A DNA stretch of 12,288 bases from JBGOTP01 sp041476545 (lineage in GTDB: Bacteria; Acidobacteriota; Vicinamibacteria; Vicinamibacterales; CAVVIG01). The stretch lies in NCBI GenBank assembly GCA_041476545.1, contig JBGOTP010000131.1, forward strand, positions 1 through 12,288, given 5' to 3'. The notes under the pieces were generated by a model. That model was given only the letters and a program-made list of their open reading frames with translations, was not told the DNA's origin and did not search any database. Position numbers and translations under genes: made by a program. This document shows, piece by piece, positions 1 to 6,282 of this stretch; positions within the stretch are counted from its first letter, which is position 1, and each line of letters starts with the position of its first letter.

Positions 1-23
1 CCCGCTGATGTGCCTCCGTCCGG

Positions 24-1670
24 CTACTTCCGAGCAGAGGCGGCGTTCAGATCGCGATTTCGTTCCTGGACCGTCCCGGGGACGCCCAACGTCGTGTCCG
101 CGCCAAGCTTCTTGAGGAATTGCGCCGTTTCCGGGTACGCCTGGAACTGAAACGACTGCTTCGAGCCCTCGGCCATCCGGTACGCCGTGCGTCCCCTGAA
201 ATCGCGGGCGTTGATGCTGGCGCCCCGCTTCACGAGGATCTCGATCACCTCGTCGAGCCCTCGAAAGGCGGCGCCGTGCAGGGCGGTGAAGTCGGCTTCG
301 TTGACGGCGTTGATGTCGGCGCCCGCATCCAGCAGCAGATTGACCGCGTCCTCCGCGGTCTGGGAGCGCCGCCCTCGCTGGAGGCCGGGCTGGAAGGTCG
401 AACGTCCGAGACCGGCCGCCACCATCAGGGGCGTCGTCCCGTCATCGGTGGTGAGGCGATAGTCCGCGCCCGCGGCCAGCAGTGTTTTCAAGAGCGCAAT
501 CGACCCGCTGTCTGTCCGGCCGGTCGCACCACCCGGCTCGAAGAAGCTGCCGCCGCCGCTGCCGGTATTTGCGCCGAGGGCTGCCACCCAGAGCGCCGTC
601 GCGCCGCGCATGTCACCGGTGCCGCAGGCATAGGTCTCGAACGCACCTTTCGTCGGGAAGCCGACGTAACTCATCATCATCGTGCTGGTCGTGATACGTG
701 CATTGACGTCGGCTCCGTGACTGAGCAGCGCGCTGACCATCGCGGCCCGCCCACCCCCGCCGCCACCGCCTCCGGAGCTGTACACGCCGCTCGCTCCGCG
801 CGCCCGGAGCCAGTCCTCCAGCCATCCGACCACGCTCCCCGCTGCGATGTGCAACGCTTTCACCCCCGCCATCGAACCGTTGGCATCGGCCCCCTGATCG
901 AGGAGAAACATCGCGAACGCGTCCCTGCCGTTGTAAATGGCAAACGGCAGGACATGCGTGCCGTCGGAGGACGGCTTGTTGACGTCGGCGCCGGCGGCAA
1001 TCAGGATTTTGGCAATCTCGATGTCGCCAGTCTGCGCGGCGTACATGAGCGGTGTATCTCCTCGCGCCGATGAGATGCCCACGTCCGCGTGATTGGCAAT
1101 GAACAACTGGACGAGATCCGCGCGCTGTTCGGCGACGGCCCACATCAATGCCGTCACCTTCATTGCGGTGGCTGCGTTGACGTTTGCTCCGCGCGCGAGC
1201 AGGGATTTCACAATCGGTACGTTCCCCGTGTGCGTCGCGATCATGAGCGGCGTCAGACCGCTTGATTGCGCGGCATTCGGGTTCGCGCCCGCCGCGAGCA
1301 ATCGATCCACCATGGCGGCGTTCGCGTTCTCGCAGGCCTGGGCAAGCGGAGTCACGCCGTGGTCGTCCGCGGCGTTGACGCGCGCTCCCGCGGCGAGCAG
1401 AAGCTCCACGCTGTCGAGTTCGTTGAAATGCGCGGCCAGGAGCAGCGCGGTCACCCCGTCGGGCCGGGCCCCGTTCACATCAGCGCCCAGCTTGATCAGC
1501 GTCTTCATGGCCGCCTTGTCGCGATCGCCCGCGGCATTCACGAGGCGCACATCCGGGCCGGCGCCCGCCGCGAGTCCGGCGCTCGACACGAGGGCCATCG
1601 CTCCGAGACCGACGAGCAAGGCTGACCTGACGCTCATGAGAATCCTTCGTCCCCGGCGGTCCTGTTTCAT
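24..1670 (-). CDS. Exported ankyrin-repeat protein (paralogue A)
   Basis: Predicted exported ankyrin-repeat protein of 548 residues, a protein-protein interaction scaffold with no visible catalytic domain. A signal peptide (hydrophobic stretch about residues 17-36, Ala-rich cleavage region) is followed by roughly ten ankyrin repeats with repeated GADVNA-type and TPLM/TALH signatures at about residues 45-295 and 310-525. The two blocks are separated by an eight-glycine run near residues 300-307, with a second Gly-rich stretch near 371-382. The ATG at 1670 was chosen because GAGGGA lies 7 nt upstream. The ATG at 1637 (protein starting MSVRSALL) also has AAGGA 5 nt upstream and gives a cleaner signal peptide, so it is a real alternative. 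A TTG further upstream at 1712 lacks support. It is divergent from the DUF1592/DUF1552 operon and paralogous to the ankyrin gene at 10074-11744, with matching C-terminal motifs (TTDDGTTPLMVAAG, ADFTALHGAAFRG). The partner is unknown. Confidence 0.9.
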   Translation of the reverse strand: MKQDRRGRRILMSVRSALLVGLGAMALVSSAGLAAGAGPDVRLVNAAGDRDKAAMKTLIKLGADVNGARPDGVTALLLAAHFNELDSVELLLAAGARVNAADDHGVTPLAQACENANAAMVDRLLAAGANPNAAQSSGLTPLMIATHTGNVPIVKSLLARGANVNAATAMKVTALMWAVAEQRADLVQLFIANHADVGISSARGDTPLMYAAQTGDIEIAKILIAAGADVNKPSSDGTHVLPFAIYNGRDAFAMFLLDQGADANGSMAGVKALHIAAGSVVGWLEDWLRARGASGVYSSGGGGGGGGRAAMVSALLSHGADVNARITTSTMMMSYVGFPTKGAFETYACGTGDMRGATALWVAALGANTGSGGGSFFEPGGATGRTDSGSIALLKTLLAAGADYRLTTDDGTTPLMVAAGLGRSTFQPGLQRGRRSQTAEDAVNLLLDAGADINAVNEADFTALHGAAFRGLDEVIEILVKRGASINARDFRGRTAYRMAEGSKQSFQFQAYPETAQFLKKLGADTTLGVPGTVQERNRDLNAASARK

Positions 1671-1708
1671 TCCCGCGTCCCTCGATCGTAAATCATAAGC
1701 CTCTAAGG

Positions 1709-1729
1709 GCAATCGTGGCGGCCGATTGC
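1709..1729. repeat. 7-bp-arm inverted repeat, candidate operator
   Basis: The arms GCAATCG (1709-1715) and CGATTGC (1723-1729) are perfect reverse complements around a 7-nt centre. The dyad covers the region where a -35 element for the minus-strand ankyrin gene would fall, and lies upstream of the plus-strand operon. This is the geometry of a repressor or activator site shared by divergent promoters. It could also be chance or an RNA hairpin. No regulator gene is present in the window. Confidence 0.35.
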
Positions 1730-1736
1730 GGCCCCC

Positions 1737-1754
1737 TTTGTAAATTTTTGTAAC
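1737..1754 (+). repeat. TTTGTAA direct repeat spaced by 10 bp
   Basis: TTTGTAAA (1737-1744) and TTTGTAAC (1747-1754) repeat with a 10-bp period, close to one DNA helical turn, in an AT-rich island within GC-rich sequence between divergent genes. This spacing would place two protein contacts on the same DNA face, so it could be a tandem activator site. It may equally be part of the core promoter. The binding protein is unknown. Confidence 0.3.
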
Positions 1755-1803
1755 TCTTCCCTGGGAGGGCCGATACGTGGGCAGGAACGCTTAAGATAGA
1801 CCG

Positions 1804-4407
1804 ATGCGTAACGCCTTCTCTAGAGTGCTTGGCGCGCTGGCGTTGGCCGGGCTCGCTCTGGTCGCCTGGAATGCGGCGCGACCTGACGAGGTGTCGGCCG
1901 CGGGCCGGCAGTCCCCGAGTGCGGTTTCCCCGCCCGTCCGACCCGGCTCGGCCCTCGAGCCACGCGCGACGTCCTCGGCGCAGAACGCGGTGGCTGAGCA
2001 GTCTCGACGCACGCTCGTCGCTCAGTACTGCGTCGGCTGCCACAGCGACAGGGCGAAGAACGGCGGGCTGTCGCTCGAGAGCATCGACATCAATGACATC
2101 GCCGGTCACGCCGAGGTGCTGGAGAAGGTGATCTGGAAGCTGCGTACCGGCCAGATGCCTCCGCAAGGTTCACGCCGACCCGAGAAGGCCGCCCTCGACG
2201 AATTCCTGGCGTCGCTCGAAGCGTCGATCGATCGCGCGGCCGCCGACTCGCCCAACCCCGGCCGGGTTGCGGCCCATCGGTTGAATCGCTCTGAATACGT
2301 CAACGTCATCCAGGACTTGCTGGCGCTCGACGTCGATGGCACGGCGCTGCTGCCCTCCGACATGGCCGGGTTCGGCTTCGACAACAACGCCGACGCGCTC
2401 GCGATTACTCCGGCGCTCATGGCGAGATACATTACCGCGGCCACCAAGATCAGCCGGCTCGCGGTCGGGAGCCCGGACAACCGCCCGATCACGCAGGTCT
2501 ACAAGGTGGCATTCGGTACGAGGCAGGACGCCCGGATGAGCGAAGACGAGCCCTTTGCGACGCATGGCGGTCTGGCCGTTCGTCACACGTTTCCTCTCGA
2601 CGGCGAGTACACCTTTGGGATGCGGCTCACGAAGAACGGGATCGTGAGCACGATTGACGGCATCGAGCAGTACGAGCATCCCATCGAGCTGCGCATCGAT
2701 TACGCGCTCGCGAAAGAGTTCAAGATCGGCGGCCGTTTCAAAGGACCCGACGCCGGCGTCCTGATTGCGCCTCCCGAAGGCGATCTCCTGATGCAGCAGC
2801 TCCACGAGTATCGGGTCAACGGCGACAAGGAGCTGGAAGTTCGACTGCCGGTCAAGGCCGGCACGCGGCTGGTCTCCGTCGCGTTCGCCGATGCCATGCC
2901 GTTGCCGGAGGCGGGAGGCCGCGGGCGTGGAGGGCGCGCCGTCGCGTTTGGCGGGGGGATTGGCGGCGGCGGGGGCATCAGCCAACCCAGGCTCGACATG
3001 TTCTATGTCTCGGGGCCGTTTGGCGGGAAGACGCCCGAAGCCGCGCCGAGCCGGCAGCGCATCTTCCTCTGTCATCCATCGACCGCACGCGACGAGGAAC
3101 CGTGCGCCAGGACGATCATTGCCGGGCTCGCGCGCCGCGCGTACCGCCGGCCTGTCGGCGAGAGCGATGTCCAGCCCCTGCTGACGTTCTACAAGGCGGG
3201 CCGCCAGGAAAGAGACTTCGACTTTGGAATTGAGCGTGCGCTGGAAGCGCTACTCTCGTCGCCCAAATTCCTGATTCGTCTGGAGCCCGAGCCCGCGGCA
3301 GCCACAGCGGGCCCCGCGGCAGCCAAGACGGGCCCGGTGTCGCGGCTGAGCGATCTGGAACTGGCCTCGCGCCTGTCCTTTTTCTTGTGGAAGAGCATGC
3401 CGGACGAGGCGCTCCTGGATGTGGCTGAGCACGGCGGTCTCAGGGATCCGCGCGCCGTGTCCGAACAGGTGCGGCGCATGCTGGCCGACCGGCGCTCGAC
3501 CCGGTCCATGAACGACTTCGTCACCCAATGGCTGACGATCCGCAATCTCAGCGCCCAGGATCCCGATGGGACGCTGTTCGCCGGCTTCGATTCCACCCTG
3601 CGCGAAGCGATGATGAGTGAAACGCAGCTGTTCTTCGAAGATCAGTTCCGCGACGACCGTCCGATTCCGGAACTCCTGACCGCGAACTACACCTTCTTGA
3701 ACGAGCGTCTGGCCGGGCACTACGGGATCGACAACGTCTACGGCAGCCACTTCCGTCGGGTCGCGCTGACCGACGAGCGCCGGTTCGGTCTCCTCGGTCA
3801 GGCGAGCATTCTCACGGTGACGTCCTACTCGAATCGGACATCCGTGGTGCGTCGGGGGCAGTGGATTCTGGAGAACCTGCTCGGCGCGCCGCCTCCGCCG
3901 CCCCCACCCGGGGTGCCACCTCTCAAGGAACGGAGTGCGGGAGCACCGTCGGCGTTGCGTGAACGGATGGAACAGCATCGGAACAGCCCGACGTGCTCGA
4001 GTTGCCACGCGCGGATGGATCCTCTCGGGTTCGCCCTGGAGCACTACGATGCCGTGGGCCGGTGGCGCGATACCGACAGTGGCGCGGCCATTAACTCCAG
4101 CATCACACTGGACGGCGCGACCATCGAAAGCCCCAAAGCGTTTCGTGAAGCCCTGGTGGGTGGCGATCAGCTCATCTACACCGTGGCAGAAAAAATGCTG
4201 ACGTACGCGCTCGGTCGAGGGCTGGAATATTTCGACGCCCCGGCCGTGAGGCAGCTCGTTCGTGAGCTGGCCCAGAACGACAACCGCTGGTCGTCGCTCG
4301 TGCTGGGGATTGTGAAGAGCACCCCGTTCCAGATGCGCGGAGGTTCGAATTCACCCCCGGCGGCGTCGCCTGTAAACGGCGTGAAGAAGACCGCGGCACG
4401 CAACTAG
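1804..4407 (+). CDS. DUF1592-family exported multidomain c-type cytochrome (copy A)
   Basis: Exported heme protein of 867 residues; the biochemical role of the family is unknown. An N-terminal hydrophobic segment (about 7-25) is a signal peptide or anchor. A cytochrome-like segment carries CVGCH (C76, C79, H80) and a likely axial Met at M118 (GQMPP). Then come DUF1587 (about 157-222, HRLNRSEY), a divergent beta-rich middle region (about 230-420) with a Gly/Arg-rich insert near 369-394, DUF1595 (about 433-495, CARTIIAGLARRAYRRP), DUF1592 (about 513-640, LASRLSFFLW), DUF1588 (about 659-757) with a proline run and a second heme motif CSSCH (C731, C734, H735) followed by ARMDPLGFALE, and DUF1585 (about 782-855). 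The length is normal for the family. The ATG at 1804 lacks a good ribosome site, but no in-frame Met follows until the heme domain is passed. It is the first gene of the operon, 44 nt before its DUF1552 partner. Confidence 0.93.
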   Translation: MRNAFSRVLGALALAGLALVAWNAARPDEVSAAGRQSPSAVSPPVRPGSALEPRATSSAQNAVAEQSRRTLVAQYCVGCHSDRAKNGGLSLESIDINDIAGHAEVLEKVIWKLRTGQMPPQGSRRPEKAALDEFLASLEASIDRAAADSPNPGRVAAHRLNRSEYVNVIQDLLALDVDGTALLPSDMAGFGFDNNADALAITPALMARYITAATKISRLAVGSPDNRPITQVYKVAFGTRQDARMSEDEPFATHGGLAVRHTFPLDGEYTFGMRLTKNGIVSTIDGIEQYEHPIELRIDYALAKEFKIGGRFKGPDAGVLIAPPEGDLLMQQLHEYRVNGDKELEVRLPVKAGTRLVSVAFADAMPLPEAGGRGRGGRAVAFGGGIGGGGGISQPRLDMFYVSGPFGGKTPEAAPSRQRIFLCHPSTARDEEPCARTIIAGLARRAYRRPVGESDVQPLLTFYKAGRQERDFDFGIERALEALLSSPKFLIRLEPEPAAATAGPAAAKTGPVSRLSDLELASRLSFFLWKSMPDEALLDVAEHGGLRDPRAVSEQVRRMLADRRSTRSMNDFVTQWLTIRNLSAQDPDGTLFAGFDSTLREAMMSETQLFFEDQFRDDRPIPELLTANYTFLNERLAGHYGIDNVYGSHFRRVALTDERRFGLLGQASILTVTSYSNRTSVVRRGQWILENLLGAPPPPPPPGVPPLKERSAGAPSALRERMEQHRNSPTCSSCHARMDPLGFALEHYDAVGRWRDTDSGAAINSSITLDGATIESPKAFREALVGGDQLIYTVAEKMLTYALGRGLEYFDAPAVRQLVRELAQNDNRWSSLVLGIVKSTPFQMRGGSNSPPAASPVNGVKKTAARN

Positions 4408-4451
4408 CCTGGGGAGGCGCCTCACCGTACGATGCCGAGAGAAGAGAGCCA

Positions 4452-5801
4452 ATGATTATCAAGAAAATGCACCTGTCGCGCCGGACCGTGTTGCGCGGCC
4501 TTGGTGCAACCCTCGCGTTGCCCCTGCTCGACAGCATGGTTCCCGCCTTGACGGCATTCGCCAAGACCGCGGCGGTACCGGTACGGCGGTTCGGCGTGTT
4601 TTATGTGCCAAACGGCATGTCGATGCCCTACTGGTTTCCGAAGTCCCCCGGGCCGCTCGCCGAACTGCCCGCCACACTGCGGTCCCTGTCGGAACTGAAG
4701 GATCGTGTGTTGCTGATGGGCGGGCTCGCGGATGACGCCGCCAACCTCGTGAGGAGCGCGGGCGATCATGCACGTTCGGCGGGGACGTTCCTGACCGGTG
4801 TCCCTTTCAGTACTGGTAGCGCGGAGGTGAGAGCCGCGGTGTCCGTCGACCAGATCGCCGCTCGCCAGATGGAAAAAGAGACGCAGTTGTCCTCGCTTGA
4901 GCTGGGCATCGAATCGAACGCCATGGTCGGCTCGTGCGACGCGGGATCCAGTTGCGCGTATACCAACACCATCGCGTGGCGCAACCCGACGACGCCCCTG
5001 GCCATCGAGAACGATCCGCGCGCCGTATTCGAGCGCCTGTTCGGCACAACCGGCACCACCGACAAGGCGGCGCGGATGGCCCGGATTCAGCGGGACCGCA
5101 GTATTCTCGACTTTGTCGGCGCCGAAGCCACGGGTCTCGGAAAGATCATCGGCCAGAACGACAAACTCAAGCTCGCCGAGTATTTCGACTCGGTCCGCGA
5201 TGTCGAGCGGCGGATTCAGATGGCCGAAGCCCAGAATACGCGCGAGCTTCCCATCGTCGAGCAGCCGGTCGGTGTCCCCAACGATTACGCCGAACATGCC
5301 AGGATCATGATGGACCTGCTGCTGCTGGCGTATCAGACGGACATGACGCGCATCAGCACCTTCATGCTGGCCCGCGAGGTCAGCGCGCACTCGTATCCGG
5401 AAATCGGCGTGTCGGATTCGCATCATCCCCTGTCCCACCATCAGGACGAGGCCGCCAAGCTCGAGCGTCTCCACAAGATCAACGAGTATCACTTCCGGCA
5501 GTTTGCGTACCTCGTGAAGAAGATGGCCTACACGCCAGAGGGCGACGGCACGATGCTCGACTACACCTTGTTCCTGTATGGGACGGGCATCAGCGACAGC
5601 AATACGCATTTCCACGACGATCTGCCGATCGCGCTCGTGGGCGGGCAGGCGACCGGCGTTGTTGGCGGCCGGTACGTCAGGCATCCCAAGGGGACGCCTC
5701 TCACGAACCTGCATGCGACCATTCTGGGCAAGCTCGGCGTTCCAGTTGAGAAGTTCGGAGACAGTACCGGCACGTTGAGCACGCTGAGCGATGACGCGTA
5801 A
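4452..5801 (+). CDS. DUF1552 (HXXSHH) family protein, Tat-exported (copy A)
   Basis: DUF1552 (HXXSHH) family protein of 449 residues; function not established. The N-terminus has a twin-arginine signal (SRRTVLRG, residues 9-16) followed by a hydrophobic stretch ending near residue 38, so it is probably folded in the cytoplasm, perhaps around a metal, before Tat export. The family motif is intact as H325-P-L-S-H329-H330, preceded by another His, in a row suited to metal binding. A cysteine pair C162 and C168 (CDxGxSCxY) is also found in the second copy. The start has the purine-rich GAGAAGAGAG just upstream. It follows the DUF1592 gene by 44 nt, and its last 11 nt overlap the start of the cytochrome c'-like gene, indicating translational coupling. 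The C-terminal VEKFGDST motif also recurs in copy B. A hydrolase- or sulfatase-like fold has been suggested by analogy to DUF1501 proteins, which is unproven. Confidence 0.93.
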   Translation: MIIKKMHLSRRTVLRGLGATLALPLLDSMVPALTAFAKTAAVPVRRFGVFYVPNGMSMPYWFPKSPGPLAELPATLRSLSELKDRVLLMGGLADDAANLVRSAGDHARSAGTFLTGVPFSTGSAEVRAAVSVDQIAARQMEKETQLSSLELGIESNAMVGSCDAGSSCAYTNTIAWRNPTTPLAIENDPRAVFERLFGTTGTTDKAARMARIQRDRSILDFVGAEATGLGKIIGQNDKLKLAEYFDSVRDVERRIQMAEAQNTRELPIVEQPVGVPNDYAEHARIMMDLLLLAYQTDMTRISTFMLAREVSAHSYPEIGVSDSHHPLSHHQDEAAKLERLHKINEYHFRQFAYLVKKMAYTPEGDGTMLDYTLFLYGTGISDSNTHFHDDLPIALVGGQATGVVGGRYVRHPKGTPLTNLHATILGKLGVPVEKFGDSTGTLSTLSDDA

Positions 5802-6282
5802 AGGCCGCCGCTCGCTGGTGCCGGCATGTGTGCTGGCGGTGGCGACGGCGTTGTTGATGACGGCGATGACGGCGACAACTGGCGCGACGGCACAGGAGAA
5901 GCCGTACCCGATTTTCACGGCCGACCAGTTCGTGGCGGCCATGAAAACCGCGGGGCTCGCCTTCGCGGCCGTGAATACGTCGCTGGTCGAGGGCAATGCC
6001 GAGGATGCCAAAGCGTATCTGGTGATCTCCCGCGAACGCCTGGCAACGACCATCACGTTCTGGCGGCAGCGACGGAAAGACGACGCGGTCGCACTGCTGA
6101 GGGAGACGCTGACGAACATGGATGCGCTCGACACCACGTTGTCGGTGCCGAAACTGGATCCGGTCGTGGCCACCGCCGCCGCACGACAGGTTCAGTCCAG
6201 TTGTCAACCGTGTCACGCGCTCTATCGCGAGCAGGACCCCGGCAGCAAGGCGTATCGCCTGAAACCCGAGGTGTCGCGGTGA
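5791..6282 (+). CDS. Small exported c-type cytochrome, cytochrome c'-like
   Basis: Small exported monoheme cytochrome of 163 residues. A signal peptide (about 1-35, ending TTGATAQE) is followed by a mostly helical domain of about 125 residues with the heme site near the C-terminus: CQPCH (C138, C141, H142) followed by ALYR. A C-terminal CxxCH in a short helical protein is the layout of class II cytochromes (cytochrome c', four-helix bundle), whereas class I cytochromes carry the motif near the N-terminus. Class II members store or pass electrons or bind gases such as NO. Which of these applies here is unknown. The ATG overlaps the end of the DUF1552 gene by 11 nt and the TGA overlaps the GTG start of the next gene by 4 nt, so it is coupled on both sides. 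It is probably a periplasmic electron carrier for the adjacent heme proteins. Confidence 0.82.
   Translation: MTRKGRRSLVPACVLAVATALLMTAMTATTGATAQEKPYPIFTADQFVAAMKTAGLAFAAVNTSLVEGNAEDAKAYLVISRERLATTITFWRQRRKDDAVALLRETLTNMDALDTTLSVPKLDPVVATAAARQVQSSCQPCHALYREQDPGSKAYRLKPEVSR

Larger units (their letters stand above)
1671..1803. promoter_or_regulatory. Divergent intergenic promoter region
   Basis: This is the only spacer between divergently transcribed genes and the most AT-rich stretch in the window (about 1737-1757), so it should hold promoters for both the minus-strand ankyrin gene and the plus-strand operon. On the minus strand a TATGAT hexamer (1697-1692) sits about 21 nt before the ATG at 1670, which would give a leader of about 15 nt that includes the GAGGGA ribosome site; no good -35 is visible. 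On the plus strand two weak options exist. One is TTGCGG (1726-1731) with TGTAAC (1749-1754) at 17-nt spacing. The other is TAAGAT (1792-1797) placed 6 nt before the ATG at 1804, which would imply a nearly leaderless transcript. The lack of a good Shine-Dalgarno before 1804 fits the second. All of these are guesses from hexamer similarity. Confidence 0.4.

Noticed and set aside
24..1670. Ankyrin gene considered as a toxin or host-directed effector
   Set aside because: No toxin domain, immunity gene or specialised secretion system is visible. The signal peptide and neighbouring cytochromes favour an envelope scaffold.
3889..3918. Proline-coding CCG/CCC run in DUF1592 copy A, seen as a possible repeat
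   Set aside because: The same proline stretch is at the same place in copy B (about 8252-8275), so it is a conserved part of the DUF1588 region and not an insertion or unstable repeat.
4414..4423. 10-bp palindrome GAGGCGCCTC in the 44-nt gap after DUF1592 copy A
   Set aside because: It has no loop and no T-run, so it is not a terminator, and a palindrome of this length is unremarkable in GC-rich sequence. The genes on both sides appear to belong to one operon.
4432..4455. Tiny upstream ORF (7 codons) whose TGA overlaps the ATG of DUF1552 copy A
   Set aside because: Too short to distinguish from chance. The GGAGG before it is about 14 nt away, which is too far for efficient initiation.
4422..6173. 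Long minus-strand open frame (583 codons) opposite DUF1552 copy A and the small cytochrome
   Set aside because: It lies antisense to genes with clear family motifs, is Arg/His-rich in composition and shows no recognisable domain, as expected of a shadow frame in GC-rich DNA.
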